Origin: CALJFL01 sp047633055
GTDB taxonomy: Bacteria; Pseudomonadota; Gammaproteobacteria; Pseudomonadales; Halieaceae
Direction: 5' to 3'
DNA length: 64,000 bases
NCBI GenBank assembly: GCA_047633055.1
Contig: JBLIEI010000015.1
Location: 9,818-73,817, forward strand
The notes beneath the pieces are model-generated. The model had not been told where the DNA came from. It made no database searches and saw nothing but the letters and a program-made list of their open reading frames with translations. The number at the start of each line of letters is the position of its first letter. The first letter of the stretch is position 1. A program made the position numbers and the translations under genes. Positions 44,586 to 53,632 of the stretch are shown here, in pieces.

Positions 44586-45635
44586 ATGCTCGCAAGTATG
44601 AATCCAAGCTTTGATATTGAAAGGGCGTCAAGGCCCTTATCCCCGACGCTTAGATCGGAGATCGTGTCCTTGTGGGAAAACGAAAAAGTTGGTATCGCCG
44701 ATACGGATACTCGCATTGCCGAGATTCGATATACCGCCCGGAACGAGGCCGGTGACCTGGTCGGAGTTTGTTCAAGCGCCGTTGAAAAGGGCATTTACAA
44801 CGGTCTTTACTTCCACGGCATGAGGGTGCTGGTGGCAGCTGAGTTCCGGCAGAATCTGCTCGCCTTTGAGCTGCTGGCGCACCTGGTCGAAGAACTGGCC
44901 GACAACAGGCGGGGAAATTTCGAGGTCGGGCCCGTCGGTGTCAAGGTGGTCATCCAAACGCCTATCGTTGCCGAGCGCGGTCAAATACATTGCGTCCGAA
45001 CGTTTCAGTTCCCGATTAACAAGACGCCGAAACAGTTCCTGCTGTCTGGATTCACACCGAAAGGACACCCAGAGTATTGTCATTATTTTACTAATGACAG
45101 CGATGCAACCAAGGGCGCTTTAGCCAGATGGGTCAATACCGCAGAGACCCTTGGCAGTGAAGCTTCGGTGCAGGCATTCTCGCAGGATCCGCAAAATGCG
45201 GACAGGGGTGATGTTCTAGCTTTCCTTGAGCAGCAGTCCAGTGTCAATAAACCTGCCAGGCAACAGCAGATAGTCAGCAGTAAGAGCCTGTACTCATTAA
45301 AGCGCAATGGCCAGCTGGTCGCGGTTTGCGAGCTGATTCCCCGCCTTATTCGCGAAATCAACGGAAGTTTGCTCGGCATTCACCCTCATGGTTCGGCAAA
45401 TACGGGCGACATCGATATACTAGGCATATTCGCCAGGGAAATTTACGATCAGCTGAACAGCGCAGGCAGCCACCGCATTGAGGATGCCGTGGGATTGTTC
45501 ACGGTTTACTCTGACCGCACCGATCTTCCGGTGGTGTGCCCTGTGACGGGGTTCCACTTGCATGGCGCCGATGCCCAGCAGCGAGAATTACGTGTACGCT
45601 TCTTCGATGATTTGAAAGTGAAAGTCCCGCAGTGA
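44586..45635 (+). CDS. GNAT-like protein, paralogue 1 (function unknown)
   Basis: This 349-residue cytoplasmic protein is related to the next gene product. Shared N-terminal features are LSxxLRSEIVSLWENE near residue 18, D-x-D-x-R-x-x-E, a GVCSSAVE strand and LYFHGMRVLVAAEFRQNLLAFELL. The last has the strand-turn-helix look of an N-acetyltransferase cofactor site but without the QxxGxG/A loop. The second half (LKRNGQLVAVCELI) is a diverged copy of the first. The ATG at 44586 has GAAGGG just upstream; an ATG at 44598 is possible. An acyltransferase fold is inferred; activity is unproven. It lies in tandem with its paralogue, 71 bases away. Confidence 0.55.
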   Translation: MLASMNPSFDIERASRPLSPTLRSEIVSLWENEKVGIADTDTRIAEIRYTARNEAGDLVGVCSSAVEKGIYNGLYFHGMRVLVAAEFRQNLLAFELLAHLVEELADNRRGNFEVGPVGVKVVIQTPIVAERGQIHCVRTFQFPINKTPKQFLLSGFTPKGHPEYCHYFTNDSDATKGALARWVNTAETLGSEASVQAFSQDPQNADRGDVLAFLEQQSSVNKPARQQQIVSSKSLYSLKRNGQLVAVCELIPRLIREINGSLLGIHPHGSANTGDIDILGIFAREIYDQLNSAGSHRIEDAVGLFTVYSDRTDLPVVCPVTGFHLHGADAQQRELRVRFFDDLKVKVPQ

Positions 45636-45706
45636 CAACTGTGACATCCTGCGCGGATATCGCAGTGCTAAACTATTTTTTTGCATGACCTAACAGGCTT
45701 GAAATC

Positions 45707-46753
45707 ATGAACGAAAACACAGTGCGCATAGAACACGTTGAACAGCCCCTGAGCGTGCAGGTATCAGCGAAGATAGTTGCCTTGTGGAAACACGAAGACG
45801 CAGTCATCTCCGACCACGATGAAAGGCTGAGTGAAGTCGTAGCGCTGGCCTGGGATGGAGACATTCTCGCCGGAGTCTCCTCAGCTGGCGTGATACTGCA
45901 CGATGGAGTTGACCAGCCCCTTTTCACACTGCGCACTATTGTTAGTTCCGGGTTTCGCCGGCAAGGGATTTCTTATCAACTTTATCATTTCGTTGTTGAG
46001 CTGCTTGAAGAACGGTTTGATCGGGGTGAGGACACGCGTGGGATAGGGTTTGTTGTTGACGTAGAAGCAGTGAGCATGATCAACTTAAAAGAGGTTTTTT
46101 GTAGCTTTTCCCATACCCATTCGGTGCAGAATCGGCCGGTCCAGTTCAACCTGGTAGGCATCACAGAAAGCGGCTATCCCCAGTTTATTTACTACTTTGA
46201 ACATGCATCGCTATTTGCCGATGGGCCAGTCTTCGAGGCGGCGGTAGATAAATTGGCACCGGATCCCGGCCTGGATCTGAACTTTTGCTGGAACAAATTG
46301 ACCAGTGCAGAAGAGCAGCAAATTATTGGGTTGTGGCTGAGTTGGGGGGTAATCGCTGACAGGGAGTCCTGCCTCGCCAGGCTGCCACAGGTTGCCGCTT
46401 TGGCCTGGGAGGATGGCAAGATCGTCGCAGTGGCCAGCATTTTCAAGACGCCCTATGAGACGGCCAAAACCAGTCTTATGGGATTCCGCAGCTTCGTAAG
46501 CCCCGATGCCAAGGGGGCCTTTGTTGCGACCAAACTTCTCGACTTTATCTATCAGGAGTTTAACAAGATTTACCTGGAGCATCCGGTATTAAAGGATATG
46601 CATGGTATGGCGTATGTTCTTCAAAATGATCAACTCAACAAGAACGTACACATGGCTCGTGGCCCCGATGTAGGTTCGTGCCTGGCCGGTTATATTGAAA
46701 AACTGCAGTTGCGCGTTAAGTACTTCGAGGGCGCGAGCATCAAAATCGATTAG
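45707..46753 (+). CDS. GNAT-like protein with internal duplication, paralogue 2
   Basis: This 348-residue protein has two similar halves. The N-half has KIVALWKHEDAVISDHDERL, VVALAWDGDILAGVSSA, LRTIVSSGFRRQGISYQLYH. The C-half (from about residue 200) repeats EEQQIIGLWLSWGVIADRES, QVAALAWEDGKIVAVASI and FRSFVSPDAKGAFVATKLLD. The FRRQGISYQL segment resembles the acetyl-CoA loop of GNAT enzymes (R/Q-x-x-G-x-G/A). The first paralogue aligns with it through the N-half. No known substrate or pathway; tandem paralogues suggest a duplicated partner pair. It converges on a TIGR03032-type gene. Confidence 0.58.
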   Translation: MNENTVRIEHVEQPLSVQVSAKIVALWKHEDAVISDHDERLSEVVALAWDGDILAGVSSAGVILHDGVDQPLFTLRTIVSSGFRRQGISYQLYHFVVELLEERFDRGEDTRGIGFVVDVEAVSMINLKEVFCSFSHTHSVQNRPVQFNLVGITESGYPQFIYYFEHASLFADGPVFEAAVDKLAPDPGLDLNFCWNKLTSAEEQQIIGLWLSWGVIADRESCLARLPQVAALAWEDGKIVAVASIFKTPYETAKTSLMGFRSFVSPDAKGAFVATKLLDFIYQEFNKIYLEHPVLKDMHGMAYVLQNDQLNKNVHMARGPDVGSCLAGYIEKLQLRVKYFEGASIKID

Positions 46754-46778
46754 TGGGGCTGCTGCGTTATGTTGGCGC

Positions 46779-48248
46779 TCAACCAAGCGACTGTGCGGTC
46801 TTTTCAGACGCACTAACGGCTTCTGCCAGGCCGGTTCGTGCGGCCTCGAAACGGGGTCTGATCTTGGTTGATTGGGTGAAGTAGTCAATCGCGGCGTTAC
46901 TGTCTCCCGCATCAAATGCAAGTCGGCCTAAGGTGTAGAGTGCTTCTGCGTGTCCTGCCTCGCGCCTGACAACCTCCAGCATGACTTCTTTTGTTTGTGC
47001 TCGGTCATCCTGCTTGAAATAGGCAAGCCCGAGGTTGTATCTCGCTGGCAAATAATTTGCATCAGACTCAAGGGCTTGCAGGTAGCATTCAATGGCGCCT
47101 TCTAGATTTCCATTATTCATGTGGCCATTCCCGGCCTCAAAGTAGTCCTCGGTTGATTTCCAGTCAGCGTCGGGGGTGACAGCTTCACTGAGTAGTTCAT
47201 CCGGTATCACAAAGGTACTGTAGGCGAGCTTTTCGTCTTCACTTGCAATATCTGGAAAAGCGTCGGGTAGCACACTCACAGCGAAGATCTCCTGCACGCC
47301 GCCAGTAAACTTCAGATAGGCGACAATCTTGCCTGTTCTCACATCGATAACCCAAACGCCGCTGTCGCGTACCGGTTGGTTTCGGGTGATCTCAAGATCT
47401 GAAAATACCGCAGTTTCACGCACTTGGGATGTTCCCACAAAGGCATAGTGACCGAAAAAATCGAGGCCGCGGGTAAATCCTGGCAAGTTGACGCGCAGGG
47501 CCTCTGCCCCGGTATCGGGGTCGAAGGCAACAACGTCTCCTTTGCCGGATTCAAGATACCAGAGTTTTTGCGCGTACCACCTTGGCGAGTGCGGCATGGA
47601 CAGCGAGCCCCTGACGATCCGGTCCTCTAGCACGTCTATGATGACACCGCCATCGGTTTTGTTCTTTCGCCAGCCACCGGGTTCGTCAGATGTTCCCAGT
47701 GCCGAAACATAACGGACAGCATTATCCCGGATAGCCAATCCATTCAAATGGCAGCGGTCACGGGGGTCATAGGCCGAGACGAACGATGGACGCCAGATGG
47801 GTTCGAAACTGTACTCGCTATTGAGCCTGCAAAGGCAGGAGAAGCGCGTGTTGACGAATACGATGTCGTCTCCGATGATCGCAAGCTCGTGGATATCTAT
47901 ATCGCCGGTCACATGCGTAGCCCTTGGTACATAGCACGCGGTGTGACGGCCTTTGGGATCGAGCTTGTGTGCGGCGGAAGGGACATTGCGAAAATCTAAA
48001 ATCTGCCCGAGAGCGCCTAGAACGAAGCGGTTCTTGGTGACGGCAAGGCCCATGGGTTTGCGAAAACCCCTGAAGTGCGTATTGGTGACGCCACCATCTT
48101 CACGAGCAATAATGACCTTGCCCGCCTGATATGTCGTGATCAGGACTGAAATACTGTTTGCCGACAGGATATCGGTAAAGGTGCGGGTGTGTATGCTCTC
48201 GAGAGAATTCTCCCGCGACCCGGTCTGAGCCGCGGGCGAATCATTCAT
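46779..48248 (-). CDS. TIGR03032-type propeller protein with C-terminal TPRs
   Basis: This 489-residue protein starts with the TIGR03032 pattern FTDILSANSISVLITTYQAGKVI. Beta-propeller-like strands follow, with PMGLAVTKNRFVLGAL, the DIDIHELAIIGDDIVFVNTRFSCL segment in two strands, DRCHLNGLAIRD and SPRWYAQKLWYLESG, up to about residue 350. The C-terminal 120 residues are three tetratricopeptide repeats (AIECYLQALESDANYLPARY, AEALYTLGRLAFDAGDSNAA). No signal peptide, so it is cytoplasmic. Members occur near sulfotransferases and cell-surface genes, but no function is established. It is 14 bases upstream of the beta-helix gene's stop in opposite reading order, so the beta-helix gene precedes it on the same strand and may be cotranscribed. 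Confidence 0.75.
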   Translation of the reverse strand: MNDSPAAQTGSRENSLESIHTRTFTDILSANSISVLITTYQAGKVIIAREDGGVTNTHFRGFRKPMGLAVTKNRFVLGALGQILDFRNVPSAAHKLDPKGRHTACYVPRATHVTGDIDIHELAIIGDDIVFVNTRFSCLCRLNSEYSFEPIWRPSFVSAYDPRDRCHLNGLAIRDNAVRYVSALGTSDEPGGWRKNKTDGGVIIDVLEDRIVRGSLSMPHSPRWYAQKLWYLESGKGDVVAFDPDTGAEALRVNLPGFTRGLDFFGHYAFVGTSQVRETAVFSDLEITRNQPVRDSGVWVIDVRTGKIVAYLKFTGGVQEIFAVSVLPDAFPDIASEDEKLAYSTFVIPDELLSEAVTPDADWKSTEDYFEAGNGHMNNGNLEGAIECYLQALESDANYLPARYNLGLAYFKQDDRAQTKEVMLEVVRREAGHAEALYTLGRLAFDAGDSNAAIDYFTQSTKIRPRFEAARTGLAEAVSASEKTAQSLG

Positions 48249-48262
48249 CTATGAGGGCCAGC

Positions 48263-51200
48263 CTACCTTAAGGACTTTTTCTTGCGCGACCGTAGACCCA
48301 ACATACCCAGTACACCGATAGCACCGGTCAGCAGGCCGTACAGCATCGCGGGCATGCTGGGTACTGGCGTGGGTGCCACATTTCCAGCCTGAGCGATAAA
48401 GATTGGGTCCTCGATATTGGGAGCATCGCCGTTACAGTCGAACGGGCCACCGGGCTCCAATACGAAAGTAAAGCGCACACGACCGTCGCCAAAGGGCTCT
48501 GGAGAATCGTCAAGTATTTCCCATCCTTCATCAGGATTGGCTGGCGCAGGGTTACACATTTGCTTGACCAGACTCAGTGAAAACCCGTCCACCGCGGGAG
48601 CAATCAATGACAGTTCCACTGGATCCGTGTCAGTGTCAGTTAGAACGCTAAAACTGACGCCGCCCAGAGACAGATCAAAGCCGCCGGCCATCATGCCAGC
48701 TGCCGGCGTCACCATTCCCAGGCTTGGTCCCGGATCGTTGACGAATAGCGTCAGAGCGCCGGCCGTCTCGGAAGTGAAGCTGGCTACAAAACTTTGATCG
48801 ACATCAGGGAAGCCATCGCTGTTGCCGTCACCGCTGGCGAGAAGGAGACCGTATGGCGGAGGGAAGGCTTCTAGCGACGCAAGAATATCCGGGTCAGTGG
48901 CGGCTGCTCCGAGTTCTGCCTCGTCTGCTAGCCCGTCGCCGTCCGTTTCCGCACTGCGCTCATAAGCGCCGAGATCGGGACATTCATCACGCAGATAGCC
49001 CCGCTGATCGAATTCGTTTGTTTCAGCAGAAATGCAGGCGTCTGACTCTGTGGGGTCAATTGCCCCATTGCCCGGCAGCAGCGCGATAGTGGCGGTTGGC
49101 TGGTAAAATCCGTATTTATCGTCGCCGTCGCTAAAGTTTGAGCCATTGAATTGAAGGTCGCCCAAGAATGCAGGATCTGCGATTGCTGGCGCAAGAAAGC
49201 CGCTGATCGGGCTGCCGACACCGTGAAGTACGGCCGTTGCTGCCACGTCGGGTTCACTTTCGTAGTAGACGTCTGTTTCACCTTGGGCAGTCTCGCCGGT
49301 TACAATGGAGTTGTGCAGCTGGAACGTTTCGAGATCGCCAACCAGATAAACTTGGCCGCCACCAGGCGCTCCGCCAAGCGACCCGGTGTTGCCAGCAATC
49401 GTAGTATTCAAGATGCCGCCGCCGTCGTATTTAATGTCCAGAAACAAACCTGCGCCCGCAACGGAACCGCCGGCACCTGAAAGAGCAATAGTGTTACCTG
49501 CGATCGTTGAAGCGACAACGTTCCCGCCGTACTTGCCACCGTCACCGTCACCGGCACCGGCGACACCGGCGACACCGCCGCCTCTAGCCGAAGAGTCTGT
49601 ATTAACGGAGGTCAGCTCAATGGTATTGCCGGACACCTCAGATGCCACCATAGAGAACAGCAAGGGCGCGCTCCGTCCATCACCGCTGCTTAGTCCTAGT
49701 CCAAGGCCGCCACCAAAGGCTTCGACGCTAAGGTCTGCCCCGCCCGTTACGGTGACCGAGTTGTTTGTGATTACGGAGTACTTCCAACTTGAGAGCGATG
49801 TTGAGCTCTCTCCGCCGTCGACAGGCACCACGGCGCCACCGCCACCGGCGACGAAGATACTGCCCTCAGAGGTTGATGCATTAACAGTGATCTGGTTACC
49901 ACTTATCAAGGCACCTGTGCCTAACTGAAATCCGTACTTTCCAGTCGAGGCAACTCCTCCGCCGGCTATCACTCCCAACACTCCACCGCCACTGGTGGAG
50001 AGCTCTATAGAATTGCCAGCGATGCCCCCTGGCGATGTGAATAAGGATCCATCTATTGCCAGGCCGTATTTTTCCTCGGGTTCCTCGTCGGAAATAACGG
50101 CGAACTCGGGCTTCTTGCCAATAATTAGCGGGTTGGCAGCGCTGACGCCGCCGCCACTGACTATGCCGCTAAAGCCCGCATTACTTGCGCCTGTCACCAG
50201 CACCGTGTTTTCTGAATTCCCGGAGAACAGGCCTACATATTTGCCGTCTGATAGCGCGAGAGCACTCGCCGCAGGAGCGTCAATCACTGACCTGCCCACA
50301 GCAATGCCAGCGCCGTGAACGCCGGTATACTCGTCCGCTGTGCTGGCGTTTATGGTGTTGCCCGAGATGGTCGAGAAGAATGATTGTACCGCGGGGAGGG
50401 TATTGTACTTCTCAATCCCGAGATCTGTTGTAAACAAGTTGACAGCACCAATACCGCCGCCAGCGATTAGGTCGCGGGGATCATCACCGCTTTCTACAAG
50501 CTCAAGGTCAAGGCTGGCTGTGTTGCCGGTAACCGTGCTGGCACCGACAGAGACCCGGATACCGCAGTATTTTGGATTTTCAAGATCAGGGCATTCAGAA
50601 TCGCCAGAGATTGCGCTCCAGAAACTGGACACACCAAATGGGATTGCGCTGTTTAGTGCGCCAACACCAGCACCAACGACAATGTCAGCGCTCCGCGCCC
50701 CTGAGCCTTCCAATGTTACCTTGTTGTTACTGATATCGGAGTACTTGCTGGTCAGCAGCATTCCCAGTTCGACGCCTGAGGTGCCAATAAATACGCCGCC
50801 ACCGGAGACCACTGAATACTGGGGTTCCGGGAGGCCGTCCGCTGTTGTCACTTGGACTCTGGCTTCGTTGCCAGTAATCGAGGAGGCGAGTACGTTGGTA
50901 CACTGTAAAGCCTCGCTGTACTTGTCACCTATCGAGTTGCAGGCGTTATCGAGTAAAACCGATTCGGTTTGGTTGAAATTGGATTCAAGCACCGCAAGGC
51001 CACCACCCAGGGCGATGTAGCTGTTTTCAAAGCCCACCTCTGCCGTGACTTCAGCAGTGTTGCCGGAAACACTGCTGGGTAGTATGTCCACACCGTCCGG
51101 ATTGCCTGCTAGATCGGCGGCAGCGGCGTTAAAGTCTGCAGAAACCGAGCCGAAGAGCGCGGTTGCGGACCCTGAGGTCAGGCAATTGACGCCGTCAATC

Positions 51201-51892
51201 GGGCCCAGATCGTCCACATTTAAAGACGGGACGACGTTGAGGATGCCGTTGACGGCCGCACCGCCTCCTATTGCATATTTTCCACCGGAACTGGCCGCAG
51301 CCTCCACACGATTGTCGCTCAACTCTGAGCCCTGCAGGCACAGCTCACCCCCATAGGCTGCGATGCCACCGCCTACGCCCAAGGCGGTATTGCCACTAAT
51401 GATACTTTTGTCAACGACCAACGTTTGGTAATTCGAGGAAATTGCTCCACCCATATCGTGCACATTCGCGCCGGTGAGTTCCAGGCCGCTGATGATAAAT
51501 GGGAGTTGGTCTACGGGTGCTGTTTCAGCGTTGGTCAAGGTGAGCAGTCGAAATCCAGCCCCGCTGGCGGTGATGTTAACCTGTGGCTTACCTTCATCAT
51601 CGACTGGCGCGGAGATGATCAGTGCCTTATCCGAAGATAGTAGCGAGCTGTCAAGGGTGATCGTATTCACCATATTGACATCAATGGTAATGAGGTCGCC
51701 GGAAACCGCAGTTGAGATGGCGTCGCGTAAGGTATTAGCGCCAGAGTCGCTTTCACTGGTGACTACGTGGGTAGCGGCAGCGGCATCCAGAGCGATTGCC
51801 ATCGAAGCACTGGCCACAGCCAGAGAAAGCGCTTTTTTTCTGTTATTCAGCACGAGGGCCACCTGATAATTCTTATATGAATGCACTCGCAT
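48263..51892 (-). CDS. Large parallel beta-helix surface protein with C-terminal sorting tail
   Basis: This protein of 1209 residues (from the ATG at 51892) has a signal peptide ending near residue 38 (ALDAAAA) and a CSLREAI-like start (NTLRDAISTAVSGDLITID). Repeats of the right-handed beta-helix type fill about residues 100-890, with a recurring S-x-I-S-G-N turn, GGG(V/I) and a Lys-Tyr pair. Next come a DTDxDG calcium-type spacer (ETDGDGLADEAELG), a choice-of-anchor-U-like domain (VDGFSLSLVKQMC) and a C-terminal VPSMPAMLYGLLTG-helix-RSRKKK tail of the IPTL/PEP-CTERM type. It is exported and probably held in the envelope until sorted. The frame opens to 51967, but that start would overlap the divergent gene. 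Confidence 0.75.
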   Translation of the reverse strand: MRVHSYKNYQVALVLNNRKKALSLAVASASMAIALDAAAATHVVTSESDSGANTLRDAISTAVSGDLITIDVNMVNTITLDSSLLSSDKALIISAPVDDEGKPQVNITASGAGFRLLTLTNAETAPVDQLPFIISGLELTGANVHDMGGAISSNYQTLVVDKSIISGNTALGVGGGIAAYGGELCLQGSELSDNRVEAAASSGGKYAIGGGAAVNGILNVVPSLNVDDLGPIDGVNCLTSGSATALFGSVSADFNAAAADLAGNPDGVDILPSSVSGNTAEVTAEVGFENSYIALGGGLAVLESNFNQTESVLLDNACNSIGDKYSEALQCTNVLASSITGNEARVQVTTADGLPEPQYSVVSGGGVFIGTSGVELGMLLTSKYSDISNNKVTLEGSGARSADIVVGAGVGALNSAIPFGVSSFWSAISGDSECPDLENPKYCGIRVSVGASTVTGNTASLDLELVESGDDPRDLIAGGGIGAVNLFTTDLGIEKYNTLPAVQSFFSTISGNTINASTADEYTGVHGAGIAVGRSVIDAPAASALALSDGKYVGLFSGNSENTVLVTGASNAGFSGIVSGGGVSAANPLIIGKKPEFAVISDEEPEEKYGLAIDGSLFTSPGGIAGNSIELSTSGGGVLGVIAGGGVASTGKYGFQLGTGALISGNQITVNASTSEGSIFVAGGGGAVVPVDGGESSTSLSSWKYSVITNNSVTVTGGADLSVEAFGGGLGLGLSSGDGRSAPLLFSMVASEVSGNTIELTSVNTDSSARGGGVAGVAGAGDGDGGKYGGNVVASTIAGNTIALSGAGGSVAGAGLFLDIKYDGGGILNTTIAGNTGSLGGAPGGGQVYLVGDLETFQLHNSIVTGETAQGETDVYYESEPDVAATAVLHGVGSPISGFLAPAIADPAFLGDLQFNGSNFSDGDDKYGFYQPTATIALLPGNGAIDPTESDACISAETNEFDQRGYLRDECPDLGAYERSAETDGDGLADEAELGAAATDPDILASLEAFPPPYGLLLASGDGNSDGFPDVDQSFVASFTSETAGALTLFVNDPGPSLGMVTPAAGMMAGGFDLSLGGVSFSVLTDTDTDPVELSLIAPAVDGFSLSLVKQMCNPAPANPDEGWEILDDSPEPFGDGRVRFTFVLEPGGPFDCNGDAPNIEDPIFIAQAGNVAPTPVPSMPAMLYGLLTGAIGVLGMLGLRSRKKKSLR

Positions 51893-51965
51893 GATAGACT
51901 GTACTTTCAATAGTTTATAGTAATTTTTCCGATTAATTGGTGCCGCCAGTGGTAAACTATTCAGC

Positions 51966-52595
51966 ATGTTAGTTTCACGTTCTCTGATATCCGCCTCTTT
52001 AATTGCAGCTCTGCTTATCGCAGGCGCTGCGGTAGCGTTTTATTCTCTCGGTCCGGCCGAGCCTACCCAGCCGCAGGTTTCCTCTGCTTCAGGGGAGGCG
52101 TCAGCCCCCAAAGTGTCGACTGATATGTTGGATCAAGTTGCTTTAATTGCGGAAGATTCACAAACGGACGAACGTGATCCGAACTCGGTGGCACTATTTA
52201 ATGCCGACAGAATCAGTAGAAATAGCGCTTCTGTCGAGAGCGATGAGAGGCGCCAGGCCAAGGCGGCTAGACGCGCTGCCCGTTTTAAAGCTTACAATCA
52301 GATTCCGGCAAAAGACCGCGCCCGCGCATTGGCTAAACAGTGGCGACTCAACGATCAACAGGAACAACAGGTCGCTGAAATTATGGGGCGCTATGGGGAG
52401 CAAATAGTAGCCCTTGAGGGTGCCGCCACTTCTGACGCCGCCACGGCAAAGGCTAGGCGTGAAATACAATCTCAACAGGTGCAGGAAATTGCGCCCATAT
52501 TGCGCGAAAGTCCCGGGCTGAAGCGCGCTATGGATAGGTTCATAGAGGCAGGCACTGCAGGGGGTGGCGCCTTGGTGAAAGCTCAAGCTGAATAG
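51966..52595 (+). CDS. Small exported helical protein, function unknown
   Basis: This 209-residue protein has a signal peptide or anchor (LISASLIAALLIAGAAVAFYSL, residues 7-28), a low-complexity linker rich in Ser, Pro and Ala to about residue 60, and a long charged helical region (RRQAKAARRAARFKAYNQIP). A helix-rich end QWRLNDQQEQQVAEIMGRYG follows, resembling the heptad style of small periplasmic chaperone-like or Spy/CpxP-like proteins. I cannot assign it. It is divergent from the beta-helix gene, with 73 bases between starts. It may be a periplasmic helper for that protein, by position only. Confidence 0.55.
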   Translation: MLVSRSLISASLIAALLIAGAAVAFYSLGPAEPTQPQVSSASGEASAPKVSTDMLDQVALIAEDSQTDERDPNSVALFNADRISRNSASVESDERRQAKAARRAARFKAYNQIPAKDRARALAKQWRLNDQQEQQVAEIMGRYGEQIVALEGAATSDAATAKARREIQSQQVQEIAPILRESPGLKRAMDRFIEAGTAGGGALVKAQAE

Positions 52596-52694
52596 CCCGC
52601 TCGCATGAAGAATAGCGTGCCCCCTGCCATCCCCTGTTCCTCAAAGTGATCTCAGCTTGGTGAAATAAGACAGTAGTATTTAGGAGTATTTTCT

Positions 52695-53564
52695 ATGCCA
52701 ATGCCCGATGATATCGGCATTATTGATTTAATGCTGGCAGTACCGAGTCAGGACAACTCCAATTTTTACGACTTCATTAAGCCCCTGTTAATGGACGAAG
52801 AGAGCCGGCAGATGTTTCAAATGCCCGCGCAGTATATGTTCAAGGATATTCCCGACACGGGCGAGCAGGCGGATTATCTGGCTTATACACTGGACAAGAT
52901 GGATCGGTTTGGCATTCAACGGGCGATGATGTCTGTCGATGAAGATCAATACCCGTCGCAGAATGAAGCGGTCGAAAAACACCCGGATCGATTTTTTGCC
53001 AGTTACGAGTGCAATCCGAATCGTGGGATGGAAGAGGTCAGGAAAATTCGTCGCCTTAAGGAACGATACGACATCAAGGCGGTGACGGCATTTCCCGCAG
53101 GCCTTTGCCCGCAGGTGCCGTTGGATGACAAGCGCTGGTATCCGATATTTGTAGCCTGTGTCGATCTCGATATACCGTTTTGTCCCTGTGTGGGTGTGCC
53201 AGGGCCGCGCGTGCCCATGGGCGCGCAAAAAGTTGAACATCTCGACGAGATCTGCTGGTTTTTCCCAGAGATGAAGGTAGTGATGCGCCACGGAGGCGAG
53301 CCCTGGACCGAACTGGCGGCGAAGCTGATGTTGAAGTATCCCAACTTGTACTATATGACCAGCGCCTTTGCGCCTAAACACTATCCGGACACCATTGTGA
53401 ACTTCGCCAACACCCGTGGTGCCGATAAAATTATGTATGCAGGGTACTTTCCTATGGGATTGTCGCTGGAGCGGATCTTCAGCGATATGCCTAATGTGCC
53501 GTTTAAAGATGAAGTATGGCCCAAATTCCTGCGCGAAAATGCGATCCGGGTATTTGGACTTTAA
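52695..53564 (+). CDS. Amidohydrolase-2 family protein lacking the usual metal ligands
   Basis: This 289-residue protein has the amidohydrolase-2 (ACMSD-like) barrel, with CVGVPGPRVPMG-type loops, KVVMRHGGEPWTELAAKLM (His kept) and PNLYYMTSAFAPKHYPD. The normal first metal motif IDxHxH is replaced by IDLMLAVP at residues 10-17, and the usual GSDYP near the end is replaced by AGYFPMG. The metal-binding His-x-His and Asp are thus missing. The end KFLRENAIRVFGL is the standard family end (N-A-x-R-V-F-x-L). A Shine-Dalgarno (TTAGGAG) precedes the ATG. Substrate unknown; it lies between the surface module and an acyl-CoA synthetase. Confidence 0.78.
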   Translation: MPMPDDIGIIDLMLAVPSQDNSNFYDFIKPLLMDEESRQMFQMPAQYMFKDIPDTGEQADYLAYTLDKMDRFGIQRAMMSVDEDQYPSQNEAVEKHPDRFFASYECNPNRGMEEVRKIRRLKERYDIKAVTAFPAGLCPQVPLDDKRWYPIFVACVDLDIPFCPCVGVPGPRVPMGAQKVEHLDEICWFFPEMKVVMRHGGEPWTELAAKLMLKYPNLYYMTSAFAPKHYPDTIVNFANTRGADKIMYAGYFPMGLSLERIFSDMPNVPFKDEVWPKFLRENAIRVFGL

Positions 53565-53632
53565 TAGGCTGGAAAAAATGGCCAGCTATGGGTCTATCCC
53601 GGACTCGGAACTCTTTGCAGCCATGGCAGGCA

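Noticed and set aside
49386..49928. Plus-strand open frames rich in Pro and Ser opposite the beta-helix gene (also 50340-51020)
   Set aside because: They mirror the Gly/Ser/Ala-rich repeats of the beta-helix protein and have no start signals.
52788..53381. 197-codon minus-strand open frame
   Set aside because: Fully antisense to the intact amidohydrolase-2 gene and unlike any family.
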